Assembly (NCBI GenBank): GCA_963751615.1 | Contig: CAVVVG010000005.1 | Span: 1,488,001 to 1,552,000 of the forward strand | Direction of reading: 5' to 3' | DNA from: Palsa-892 sp963751615 | GTDB taxonomy: Bacteria; Pseudomonadota; Alphaproteobacteria; Rhizobiales; Xanthobacteraceae | Length of the DNA: 64,000 bases | Shown here: piece by piece, positions 7,793 through 16,052 of the stretch | How the letters are laid out: the number at the start of each line of letters is the position of its first letter | Position numbering within the stretch: position 1 is the first letter of the stretch | Made by a program: the position numbers and the translations under genes | The notes under the pieces: model-generated | Databases searched by the model: none | Seen by the model: only the letters and a program-made list of their open reading frames with translations | Told to the model about the DNA's origin: nothing

Positions 7793-9106
7793 TTAGGCTG
7801 CGGCTTGGCCGGCGCGTTTTTGTTCGATCATCTGGAAATAGCTCTCGAGGCGGTTTTTGATGTTGGCCGCGGAGAAATAGCGGGGATCCACAAGATCAGA
7901 TTCTATGAAAGCAGCCGGCTTACCGGAACGCTTTTCCACCTCGCGCATGATTAAAAGTTGTCCTGCGGAAAAACTGTTACAGCTCTTGATCGAATTGATT
8001 AGCAAGCCATCCGCTTGATACTCGTCAATGTAATTCACGAGCATGTCGATGCGCATCGGCAGGTTGCGATTCGTATAGACGCCGAGGCAATACTCGGCGA
8101 GCGTCTCCAACGGTTTATCCGGATCGTGGCGGAATCCGAAATCGTATACGCCGCCGACTTTGGTGTAGCTCGAGGCGACGATGACGGCGCCCTCATCGTA
8201 GAACATTTTCCAGAACTGACGGAAGTTTGTGTAATTCGGCGGTCCCTCGACGACGAGGCGATAGCGTTCCTTGCCCATATCACCGTCTGGTGTAACTGGC
8301 CCCAGACCTTTCGCGAGACGATCTTCTGCCTCGGCGCGTAAGAACTTGTAATAGTCGACGGCGTCATCGGTGCCGCGGAATGCGCCGAAGATCGGACCAA
8401 TATAATAGATGCCGCCAAAATATGCATCGATTGGCGACGGTTTGTTCTTCGCAGTCTGCAGTATGCGAACGAGATTGTCCTCCGCTTTCACCGATTTCTT
8501 CAGATATTCACGCAGGCGGTCGATATCGAATTTGACGCCAGAAACCTTTTCGAGTTTCGGGATTACTTCTTCCTTGAGCTGTTTAACCATATACTCGGTC
8601 ATGTTCGGCGTGATCTTGCCGTCGCCCATGTACGGCGTGTGCAGCATGATGGTCTCGCATTTGTACTGCTCGCGCAGCAGCTCAAACCATTTCATGAAGG
8701 TGAAGCAGCCAGTATATGAAAGTAGAAGCACATCGGGATCGGGCATACGCTTACCGTTCGGTCCAATATTGCCCTTCGCCATCATCCCGATGTCGGACTT
8801 GACGTAGGTGCAGACGTCCTCCGAATGGCCAATTTTCTCTGCTTCGAGTACATAAGCCCCAGACTGACGGCGCAGCCCGCTCTGAATGGCGTTAACCTCG
8901 GGCAGGTTGTTGACGAGACCGAAGCACATGATCAATTCATTGAGATTGCCGGGCACGAAGGTGTTGCAAACCTTTTCACCCGTTTGTGGCGCATTGGTTA
9001 GCCGATCGTAATGCGCCGCCATCATTTCCTTCTGTTTCACCATGGATGCATCTTTTTCGATGTCCTTAGCAGCCGCAACCTTGGGTGTGACGAAGACTGT
9101 CGTCAT
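7793..9106 (-). CDS. bcrB: Benzoyl-CoA reductase subunit B (BcrB/BadE)
   Basis: 437 residues from the ATG at 9106, which forms an ATGA overlap with the bcrC stop and has a GGAG site at good distance; an ATG at 9118 would add four residues inside bcrC. Member of the 2-hydroxyglutaryl-CoA dehydratase D-component family (DUF/HgdB-type fold) with conserved cysteines in GEKVCNTFVPGN, LSYTGCFTF and SIKSCNSFS that ligate a [4Fe-4S] cluster. BcrB and BcrC together bind benzoyl-CoA and carry out the two-electron dearomatisation to cyclohexa-1,5-diene-1-carboxyl-CoA. The length matches known BcrB/BadE. Confidence 0.95.
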   Translation of the reverse strand: MTTVFVTPKVAAAKDIEKDASMVKQKEMMAAHYDRLTNAPQTGEKVCNTFVPGNLNELIMCFGLVNNLPEVNAIQSGLRRQSGAYVLEAEKIGHSEDVCTYVKSDIGMMAKGNIGPNGKRMPDPDVLLLSYTGCFTFMKWFELLREQYKCETIMLHTPYMGDGKITPNMTEYMVKQLKEEVIPKLEKVSGVKFDIDRLREYLKKSVKAEDNLVRILQTAKNKPSPIDAYFGGIYYIGPIFGAFRGTDDAVDYYKFLRAEAEDRLAKGLGPVTPDGDMGKERYRLVVEGPPNYTNFRQFWKMFYDEGAVIVASSYTKVGGVYDFGFRHDPDKPLETLAEYCLGVYTNRNLPMRIDMLVNYIDEYQADGLLINSIKSCNSFSAGQLLIMREVEKRSGKPAAFIESDLVDPRYFSAANIKNRLESYFQMIEQKRAGQAAA

Positions 9107-10272
9107 GTTCCGCTCCATAGTTTGATGGAATCTGCAAAAGTGCCGGCCTGTTCGCGAATAGGCTGCATCTGGCCGGAATTCTCAGCGTACTTGAAGGCGA
9201 TGTAAGGAATGCCGGCATCCTTTAAAACGTGCTGGAGCATCGGCCGATCAAGCAGCGCGGGGTCACAGAAGCTTGGGCTAGCGAAGATAACGCCTTCGGC
9301 GCTAGTGCGTTTGACCGCACGAACCAAGTGCTGACCCTTTTCCTTTTGGTCCGGCTCGTATTTTGCCGCTGTCGATTCCGAATGGTGGAGAAAAGCGAGC
9401 GCCAAATTTTTCAGCGGATCGCCTTTGGTGGGCACGTCGGTGGTAAGCCAGCGGGTGATAAGAAGAAGATCATCATCGACAACGTAGCAGCCGGAGAGCT
9501 CGAGCGATTTGATAAGATTGAGCGGGGGCTGCTCGCAGAAGAGGCCGGTTAGCACGACACGGCAGTTGTCGCGCTTAGGCCGCTCCTCGGCGCGTGCAGC
9601 GCTGAGGTAATCACGCAGCATTTCGGTGTGTTGCTCAACCGGGAGGACGAAGCCGGCGCGCAGAACAAGATAAACTTCGGCGGCGGGTACCTGCCACGGC
9701 TTGTCGCCGCGTAATGCGTAGAGTTCACGCACCAGACGGCGGTTCTCATTATAGAGGGCAATTGCGTTGTGTAGCTCATCGTCCGTGATCGGTTTGCCAC
9801 GGAGCTTGCCGAGGTCATCGCGCAATTCTGCCAGTTCATTAGCGTAATAGTTGCCGCCGATCTCATCTTTATAGTTCTGTGGCACGTCGAAATAGCGTGA
9901 ATAAACACCGGGAAACATCAGCTTCCACATGCCGGACAGGTTCCGGATCACGTCGCAGATCGATGGGAAGAGCATGCCTTCAACGAAGTCGAGCCGCCCC
10001 GACACACCAAGCTCGATCGTCGAGCGTGGTATGCGGCAGATGTAGCTCTGATAATAGGCGTCGCCATGAATGACCTCGAGTTGATCTCCGCCCCCCAGAA
10101 TCCCGAGCGGTAACATGTCGGCAGCATAAATGATCTCGCGCGGTACGTAGATCGGCATATAGCCAATGACCTTGCGCCCAGTCTTGGCTGCTTTCCATTC
10201 ACGGGCCGCGTTAAAGTTCAGATCCTCAAAAAGTTGGGTCGCGCGGGCGACGATGTCAGCTGTAGTGGGCAT
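9103..10272 (-). CDS. bcrC: Benzoyl-CoA reductase subunit C (BcrC/BadD)
   Basis: 389 residues from the ATG at 10272, two bases after the dch stop; the frame is open to 10290 but that would overlap dch. HgdB-like fold, paralogous to BcrB, with cysteines in SYICRIPRS, FPSICDVIRN and ASPSFCDPAL as candidate [4Fe-4S] ligands and a GYMPIYVPREIIYAADMLPLG N-terminal segment typical of the family. Partner of BcrB in the ring-reducing half of the enzyme. The order bcrC-bcrB-bcrA-bcrD is the same as in Thauera and in badDEFG of R. palustris. Confidence 0.95.
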   Translation of the reverse strand: MPTTADIVARATQLFEDLNFNAAREWKAAKTGRKVIGYMPIYVPREIIYAADMLPLGILGGGDQLEVIHGDAYYQSYICRIPRSTIELGVSGRLDFVEGMLFPSICDVIRNLSGMWKLMFPGVYSRYFDVPQNYKDEIGGNYYANELAELRDDLGKLRGKPITDDELHNAIALYNENRRLVRELYALRGDKPWQVPAAEVYLVLRAGFVLPVEQHTEMLRDYLSAARAEERPKRDNCRVVLTGLFCEQPPLNLIKSLELSGCYVVDDDLLLITRWLTTDVPTKGDPLKNLALAFLHHSESTAAKYEPDQKEKGQHLVRAVKRTSAEGVIFASPSFCDPALLDRPMLQHVLKDAGIPYIAFKYAENSGQMQPIREQAGTFADSIKLWSGT

Positions 10273-10274
10273 TG

Positions 10275-11042
10275 TCAGCGGTGCTCCCATTTTGCGGATC
10301 GCTTGGCGATGAAGGCTTCGAGCCCTTCTACTGCGTCGCGGGTTGCCATCAGTTCGTCGAGATAAAGTCGCTCGACGATGGCAAGCTTGGTTTCGATGCG
10401 GGTGGAAAGATCGCTGCGCGCCGCGCGCACCGCATAACGCAGGGAGCTCGCGCTCTTCGGCTTGAGATGCTCGCCGAAATAGGCAAGCGCCGCACGCTCG
10501 GGATCTGAAGACATTTCTTTTGCCATGCCAAACGAAACTGCTTCCGTGCCATTGATGCTGCGACCAGAGAGTAACAGATCAATGGCGCGCACGGGTCCGA
10601 TCAACTCGGGCAACAGACAGGAAGAGGCAGGCGCAAATACGCCGAGCTTCATTTCGGGCTGCCCGAACGTGGCATCAGGGCTCGTAAAAATCATATGACC
10701 GGCAAGCGCAACTTCGAGACCACCACCAAGGCATTGGCCGCGCACGGCGACGAGGATCGTCACCGGAGACTTCACCATGCGAAGGATCAAACCGTGTATT
10801 GCTTTGAGCATGGCGGTGCATTGGCCGGGCAGATGTTCCTCGACACTCGCGCCGAATGAGAAATGCGAACCTTCGGCATCGAGGAGCACCGCACCGAGGT
10901 GTGCGTTTTCAAGATGCTGATCTAGAGCCTTCGTTAATGCCAAAATCATCGCAGCATCGATCAGGTTCGCTTTCGGGCGATTTAAACGTAGCCGCAGCAG
11001 TCGTCCTTCCGCTTCGAACCAAACCTTGAGCGGAGAAGTCAT
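10275..11042 (-). CDS. dch: Cyclohexa-1,5-diene-1-carbonyl-CoA hydratase
   Basis: 255-residue crotonase-family protein. It hydrates the conjugated diene product of benzoyl-CoA reductase to 6-hydroxycyclohex-1-ene-1-carbonyl-CoA. Oxyanion-hole segments are FSFGASVEEHLPGQ (near 62-75) and GQCLGGGLEVALA (near 103-115). The N-terminal half and the EEHLPGQ signature resemble Thauera Dch rather than a fatty-acid enoyl-CoA hydratase. It sits between oah (ATGA overlap) and bcrC (2-base gap). Its presence, with Had and Oah, assigns the Thauera-type route and not the cyclohex-1-ene route (badK/badH/badI) of R. palustris. Confidence 0.92.
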   Translation of the reverse strand: MTSPLKVWFEAEGRLLRLRLNRPKANLIDAAMILALTKALDQHLENAHLGAVLLDAEGSHFSFGASVEEHLPGQCTAMLKAIHGLILRMVKSPVTILVAVRGQCLGGGLEVALAGHMIFTSPDATFGQPEMKLGVFAPASSCLLPELIGPVRAIDLLLSGRSINGTEAVSFGMAKEMSSDPERAALAYFGEHLKPKSASSLRYAVRAARSDLSTRIETKLAIVERLYLDELMATRDAVEGLEAFIAKRSAKWEHR

Positions 11043-12175
11043 GACTGTCTCGATCGCGGCATGATGCTTTCAGTCAATTCGTCTGTCCACGGCGAGTTTG
11101 CTGCCAGCGCACGGCGCAGCGCAACGAAATCGATTTCGCGACCCGTCTCTTTGGTCCCTTCGTTGAAGGCGCGAAATCCCGCGCGCGCTTCGGTCATCAT
11201 GTTTAGGGCAAGCCAGGCCCGCGCATTTTCTTTATTGCGGTTCCATGCATCGAGCTTGGGCTTACGTAACTCCTCGACGGTCTTGGTCGTGCAATCGGGG
11301 AAAGTATAAAGCAGTTTCGTGCACAGAGCTTCGACTTTTTCGTCGAGCAACGACAAATCGATGCCGCCACGCTTCATCAATTCCTGGCCCGCTTTCAGGG
11401 CTTCAGCAGTCTTGGGCTTACCGAAAACGAAACGACCAAACTCATCGGTGATGCGACCCGTCTCGACCAGCGGATTGGCAACGAACTTACCGTCAACCTT
11501 CAGTGCTGGCGCGATGTCTGTGATTATGCCCGTGAAATACGCCTCGTGAGCCGAAAATGGCTCACACAATACGCAGGCCACCATGGCACGTTCGGCACCG
11601 ATGATGACGGGAAGGAAATCGGTTGCACCGCCGATCGGAGCTGACCCGTGCTTCGGTCCAGCCTGACCAAAACGGGCAAGGTCCTGCGCGACGGAGAAAT
11701 CACAGGCCATGCCAATTTCTTGCCCGCCGCCAATGCGCATACCGTTGACTCTGCAAATGACCGGCTTGTCGCAAGCCAAAATGGCCGAGACCATGTCGTT
11801 GAACAGTCGCATGTATCCGCGATATTCTTGCGGATTGCCGGCGTAATATTCCGCATATTCCTTGGTGTTGCCGCCGGTGCAGAAAGCCTTGTCGCCGGAG
11901 CCGGTGAACACAACGGCGACAACATCGCGCGCCGCGCTTGCAGCACGGAAAGCGAGGATCACGCCCTTCACCATAGCAGTGGTGTAGGAATTAAACTGTG
12001 ACGGGTTATCGAGGATAATCCATGCATTGAAGAGACCGCCCACCGGTTTGCCATCGGCGTCTCTCACCGGCCGTTTCTCGTAGAGTACGCCCTTACTCAC
12101 GCTTTCGCGTACTGCATCGGCGACGAGGCCATGGTCCTTGGCTTCGGCCGGCTGGCGGGACGTCGTGACGGACAT
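11039..12175 (-). CDS. oah: 6-oxocyclohex-1-ene-1-carbonyl-CoA hydrolase (ring-opening)
   Basis: 378 residues from the ATG at 12175, which has a strong GAGGAGGAA site; the frame upstream overlaps had and is not coding. Crotonase superfamily member, longer than common hydratases, with FCTGGNTKEYAEYY and GMRIGGGQEIGMACD segments forming the oxyanion hole. It adds water to the 6-oxo-enoyl-CoA and cleaves the ring to 3-hydroxypimelyl-CoA. Known Oah proteins have about this length. Overlaps dch by 4 bases and follows had by 10 bases. Confidence 0.93.
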   Translation of the reverse strand: MSVTTSRQPAEAKDHGLVADAVRESVSKGVLYEKRPVRDADGKPVGGLFNAWIILDNPSQFNSYTTAMVKGVILAFRAASAARDVVAVVFTGSGDKAFCTGGNTKEYAEYYAGNPQEYRGYMRLFNDMVSAILACDKPVICRVNGMRIGGGQEIGMACDFSVAQDLARFGQAGPKHGSAPIGGATDFLPVIIGAERAMVACVLCEPFSAHEAYFTGIITDIAPALKVDGKFVANPLVETGRITDEFGRFVFGKPKTAEALKAGQELMKRGGIDLSLLDEKVEALCTKLLYTFPDCTTKTVEELRKPKLDAWNRNKENARAWLALNMMTEARAGFRAFNEGTKETGREIDFVALRRALAANSPWTDELTESIMPRSRQS

Positions 12176-12185
12176 TGCTTCCTCC

Positions 12186-13259
12186 TCAGATGGTCGGGAT
12201 GAGAATGGCGCGGCGCTTGATCTCGCCGCGATGCACTGCATCGAAAACGTGATTAATGTCATCCAATGGATGTTGCTCGACAAAGGGTGTCACCTTCACA
12301 AGCCCCTGAAGAACGAGATCAAGCGCCGCGGGATAGAGATCCGGCGGACACCCCCAATTGCCGAGCGCTCGCGCATGGAACGCCATCAGATTCGACAGCC
12401 GCACTTCGACTTTGTCCATTGTGAAACCGACGACGCAAAGGGTTGCACCATGATTGAGCAGACTGAACGCGGTTTCCTGCCCAACTTTGGTTCCCGAGCA
12501 TTCAAAGATGATCCATTCAGTCTGGCGCAATCCACGTTCCTTAGTAAAAGCCTGAACGGCTGATTTCAGATCACGTGGTTGCAATTCACGCGCGTTGAGC
12601 GTGAGTGCAGCGGTCTGTCCGGCGAGAGCCGACAACTTGTCCTGGTTGACATCAATGGCGATAACGGTGCCGCCAAAAGCTTTTGCGATCTGGGCGCAGT
12701 AGCCGCCTACTCCCCCGACGCCATTGACGACGACGAGATCGCCTTGGCGTACGCCGGATTGCAAGACCGCCTGATAGGGCGTGGTCACCGCATCGGCGAC
12801 GACGGATACATCGGCAAGGCCTATGCCGGCGGTCTTTAATTTTGCCTCATCGACCAAACATAGCCCGGTTGCCGGAACAACGATGTGGCTCGCGAAACCG
12901 CCGTGAATGTCATTTCCCGGCATCTTTTGGTTCGGACAGATGGTCGCTTTGCCGCGTCGACAGGCGTCGCATTGTCCGCACGAAATGACGGCAGGCACGA
13001 TGACAGCTTTGCCGATCCAGCCTTCGGCGCCGCTGCCGGCGGCGATAACACGCCCGCTGATTTCGTGGCCGAGACAGAGCGGCAAAGCGTGCTTGGTGCG
13101 AACGCCATCGTAGAAATAGCCGAGATCGGTATGGCAGACGCCACAGCCAGCGACCATAATGACGACCTCACCGGCAGGCGGCGGAAAGGGATCGAAGTCC
13201 ACCGCGACCAAGGGCTCGGCCTTGCCGCGCATGACCCACCGGACGGCTTTGTCGGTCAT
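12186..13259 (-). CDS. had: 6-hydroxycyclohex-1-ene-1-carbonyl-CoA dehydrogenase
   Basis: 357-residue medium-chain zinc alcohol dehydrogenase. Catalytic zinc ligands C42 (GVCHTDLG) and H65 (GHEISGRV); structural zinc ligands C94, C97, C100 and C108; NAD-binding GVGGVGGY loop. It oxidises the Dch product to the 6-oxo compound used by Oah. Start chosen at the ATG 13259 behind a GGGGAGGAG site. First gene of an operon of eleven genes, all on this strand with gaps of at most 25 bases (had-oah-dch-bcrCBAD-fdx-hemerythrin-GNAT-GNAT). A perfect FNR-type box lies 136 bases upstream in the region shared with korA. Confidence 0.93.
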   Translation of the reverse strand: MTDKAVRWVMRGKAEPLVAVDFDPFPPPAGEVVIMVAGCGVCHTDLGYFYDGVRTKHALPLCLGHEISGRVIAAGSGAEGWIGKAVIVPAVISCGQCDACRRGKATICPNQKMPGNDIHGGFASHIVVPATGLCLVDEAKLKTAGIGLADVSVVADAVTTPYQAVLQSGVRQGDLVVVNGVGGVGGYCAQIAKAFGGTVIAIDVNQDKLSALAGQTAALTLNARELQPRDLKSAVQAFTKERGLRQTEWIIFECSGTKVGQETAFSLLNHGATLCVVGFTMDKVEVRLSNLMAFHARALGNWGCPPDLYPAALDLVLQGLVKVTPFVEQHPLDDINHVFDAVHRGEIKRRAILIPTI

Positions 13260-13394
13260 CGGTTTTGCTCCTCCCCAGCAGGGCAGGTTCAATCGACCCG
13301 CTCATCATTACGCTTGCGGACCAGGCCTTAGAGGCCTAATTCCACACCGATCCTTGCTGAAAACAGCGAATAGCGCAATTTCGTACTTTAATAC

Positions 13395-13408
13395 TTGATT
13401 TATATCAA
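13395..13408. promoter_or_regulatory. FNR/Anr/FixK-type operator between had and korA
   Basis: Exact palindrome TTGATTTATATCAA, identical to the FNR consensus TTGAT-N4-ATCAA, in the 223-base divergent region. On the korA side a -10-like AATAAT (13433-13438) is centred 34 bases from the box centre, close to a class II activator layout. On the had side the expected -10 position (about 13367-13372) holds only a weak TATTCG. The box is therefore clearest for korAB and may serve both directions. In R. palustris the FNR homologue AadR is required for anaerobic aromatic gene expression. Confidence 0.85.
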
Positions 13409-13482
13409 AACGCTTTCTGTATTCTTGGCCAGAATAATTCTGCGCAGGTAGCAAATTCGGCCCAAAGGCTGCGAGGCAAGCC

Positions 13483-15216
13483 GTGAACGACAAAGTTACA
13501 AGCCTTTCGGTGGCGATCGTCGGCAGCGGCGGTGCTGGCACGCTCACCGCCGGTAACTTGCTTCTCGAGGCTGCCAATGCCGCGGGGTGGTACGGGTTTC
13601 TGACTCGTACCGTCGGTCCGCAAATCCGCGGCGGCGAGGCGGCGGCTCTCCTTCGACTCGCGACCCATCCTGTCGATTGCCTCGACGACCGGTTTGATCT
13701 TCTGATCGCAATCGACTGGTTAAACGCGCATCGCTTCGATGCCGAGATTCCACTCGGGCCAAATACGCTAGTCATCAGTGATCCGCGCGGCGGCGATGTA
13801 CCGCCTCAAGTCGCCAAGGCCACCGTCCAAGGTGCGCGACTGGTCGAGATTTCCATGAATGAGATGGCCAAGGCGATCCCGCAAGGGCGTCAGAACATGA
13901 TCGCACTCGGCATTGCGGCAAAACTTCTCGGCATTGATAAGAGCGTGATGTCGAATCTTTTGCGCGATCACTTCGGTGAGAAGGGTAGCGCGGCAATTGT
14001 AACTAACCAGGCGGCCGTCGATGCTGGTTACGCAGCGACTGCGCAGACCGAAATGAAAGTTCGTATCGAACAGCCCAAAAAAAACAGGGGCAAGCGTTGG
14101 CTGATGTCCGGCAATGAAGCGACCGGGCTCGGTGCGGTGCGTGGCGGCGTTCGGTTTGCTGCCGCCTATCCAATCACGCCGGCTACCGAAATCCTGGAAT
14201 GGCTCGCTACCAATTTGCAAAAAGTTGGCGGGGCCTTGCTGCAAGCCGAAGATGAGCTTGCCTCAATCAACATGATTATTGGTGCCTCGTTTGGCGGCAC
14301 GCCGGCATTGACGGCGACATCGGGACCCGGATTGTCGTTGATGATTGAGGCGGTTGGACTCGCGACAGCTTCCGAAATCCCAATTGTTGTGATCGACGTT
14401 ATGCGCGCCGGTCCGTCGACCGGCATTCCGACGAAATCTGAGCAAACCGATCTCAACATCGCCGTATACGGTATGCATGGCGAAGCGCCGCATCTGGTCC
14501 TTGCTCCGCAATCGATTAGCGATTGTCTGTTCACCACCCAGTGGGCTGTTTTCCTTGCGGAGGCACTGCAGGCGCCGGCGATTGTGCTGGCCGATCAGTT
14601 CATGGGGCAGACGCGCGTCGCAATTGAGCGACCAGCCGATGTCGCCTTTATCGGCCAGCGGCTTAAGGCGACGGAAATCGTGGCGCCATACCAACGCTAT
14701 GCGCTCGGCGGTGGGGGCGTGTCGCCCATGGCCATTCCCGGCACGCGAGGCGGGCAGTACACGGCCGATGGTCTTACTCATACCGAACGCGGCGTCCCGA
14801 CGAGCAGTGCAGCCGATCATTGTGCACAGCTCGATAAGCGCCAAGATAAACTCGACCGTTTCGACTTCGGCAATCATTGGGCAACGATCGAAGGTGAAGG
14901 CGAGCTTGCTGTGATTGTCTGGGGATCGCTCACCGGTGCCGTGCGCGAGGCAATCGCGCGAGCGCGTGCGGATGGTGTCGAAACAAAGCTAATCGCACCA
15001 CGGTTGCTCTGGCCGCCGCGTCGTGAACAATTTGCTGCAGCACTTAAGGGCGTCAAAAGGATACTCATCGTTGAACAAACGCACAGCTCGCAATTCCATC
15101 GCTATTTGCGGGCGCATTACGAATTGCCAACTGACCCGCACGTACTGCATCGGCCCGGGCCGCTTACCATCGGACCCGGTGAGATTTACCGTGCAATCAT
15201 GGAAAGGAGGTCGTAA
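13483..15216 (+). CDS. korA: 2-oxoacid (2-oxoglutarate):ferredoxin oxidoreductase, alpha (fused gamma-alpha) subunit
   Basis: 577 residues with GTG start after GAGG. N-terminal gamma domain (about 1-190: VGSGGAGTLTAGNLL, GPQIRGGEAAALLRL) is fused to the pyrimidine-binding alpha domain (about 205-570: GNEATGLGAVRGGVRFAAAYPITPAT). This gamma-alpha order is usual for KorA-type enzymes. In Thauera aromatica a 2-oxoglutarate:ferredoxin oxidoreductase encoded with the benzoyl-CoA genes regenerates reduced ferredoxin from 2-oxoglutarate. Divergence from the bcr operon at a shared FNR box makes the same job likely here. Substrate identity (2-oxoglutarate, or another oxoacid such as phenylglyoxylate) is not readable from sequence. 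Confidence 0.87.
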   Translation: MNDKVTSLSVAIVGSGGAGTLTAGNLLLEAANAAGWYGFLTRTVGPQIRGGEAAALLRLATHPVDCLDDRFDLLIAIDWLNAHRFDAEIPLGPNTLVISDPRGGDVPPQVAKATVQGARLVEISMNEMAKAIPQGRQNMIALGIAAKLLGIDKSVMSNLLRDHFGEKGSAAIVTNQAAVDAGYAATAQTEMKVRIEQPKKNRGKRWLMSGNEATGLGAVRGGVRFAAAYPITPATEILEWLATNLQKVGGALLQAEDELASINMIIGASFGGTPALTATSGPGLSLMIEAVGLATASEIPIVVIDVMRAGPSTGIPTKSEQTDLNIAVYGMHGEAPHLVLAPQSISDCLFTTQWAVFLAEALQAPAIVLADQFMGQTRVAIERPADVAFIGQRLKATEIVAPYQRYALGGGGVSPMAIPGTRGGQYTADGLTHTERGVPTSSAADHCAQLDKRQDKLDRFDFGNHWATIEGEGELAVIVWGSLTGAVREAIARARADGVETKLIAPRLLWPPRREQFAAALKGVKRILIVEQTHSSQFHRYLRAHYELPTDPHVLHRPGPLTIGPGEIYRAIMERRS

Positions 15217-16052
15217 TGTCGGCTGCCGAAATGCCTCTGTCCTGCAAACCTGCCGATTACAAGTCTGACCTTAAACCAGTCTGGTGCCCAGGGTGCGGTG
15301 ACTATCACGTTCTAATGGCGTTCACGCGAGCGTTTGCCATACTCGGTTTGCCGCCCGAACAGATTGCGGTCATTTCCGGGATTGGATGTTCCTCGCGGAT
15401 TCCTGCCTACACCAATTGCTATGGTTTTCATGGCGTGCATGGGCGCTCGCTGGCCTTGGCGGCCGGCCTCAAGGTTGCGCGCTCGGATCTAACTGTCGTG
15501 GTGGCCAGCGGCGATGGCGACGGTTATTCGATCGGCGGCAATCATTTTCTCCATGCCTGCCGTCGCAATATCGATATGACCTACGTGGTCATGGACAACC
15601 GCATCTACGGCATGACCAAGGGTCAGCCGTCACCGACGACCGAGCCGGAGTTTGATACCGCCTTATCTCCTGGCGGTACCGGTCTCAGTCCGTTCCATCC
15701 GCTTGTCATCGCGCTTGCCTCCGGCGCCAATTTTGTTGCGCGCGCCTTTTCGGGCAATCCGAATGAAACTGCAAACATCATCGTCGAAGCAATTCGCCAT
15801 CCTGGATTTTCCTTCATCGAGGTATTGAGTCCATGCGTGACATTTCGGCCGGACCAAAAGGAATGGAAAAACCTCGTCCATCCCGCTCCGGTGGAGCCGA
15901 CTAACGACCCCGGAAAGGCGTCGCGTCGCATTATGACTGATGATGGTTTCAATATCGGCATTCTTTATCGCGGCAACCGCAAGCCCTATCAGGTCGAAAT
16001 GGGCAAAGCCTCTGTTGATCTGTCTGAACTAGAACGGGATTTTGAGTCATGA
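15216..16052 (+). CDS. korB: 2-oxoacid (2-oxoglutarate):ferredoxin oxidoreductase, beta (TPP) subunit
   Basis: 278 residues; start codon shares one base with the korA stop (TAATG) and has an AAAGGAGG site. Thiamine diphosphate/Mg motif GDGDGYSIGGNH near 107-118. Cysteines C24 and C27 (WCPGCGDYH), C58 (GIGCSSR) and a later one in SPCVTFRP match the four that bind the [4Fe-4S] cluster of KorB-type subunits. It catalyses oxidative decarboxylation to the acyl-CoA with transfer of two electrons to ferredoxin in the cytoplasm. It overlaps the ferritin-like gene by 4 bases. Confidence 0.9.
   Translation: MSAAEMPLSCKPADYKSDLKPVWCPGCGDYHVLMAFTRAFAILGLPPEQIAVISGIGCSSRIPAYTNCYGFHGVHGRSLALAAGLKVARSDLTVVVASGDGDGYSIGGNHFLHACRRNIDMTYVVMDNRIYGMTKGQPSPTTEPEFDTALSPGGTGLSPFHPLVIALASGANFVARAFSGNPNETANIIVEAIRHPGFSFIEVLSPCVTFRPDQKEWKNLVHPAPVEPTNDPGKASRRIMTDDGFNIGILYRGNRKPYQVEMGKASVDLSELERDFES

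Noticed and set aside
10275..11042. Naming the crotonase gene badK (cyclohex-1-ene-1-carboxyl-CoA hydratase)
   Set aside because: Neighbouring had and oah and the EEHLPGQ signature fit Dch of the Thauera-type pathway better.
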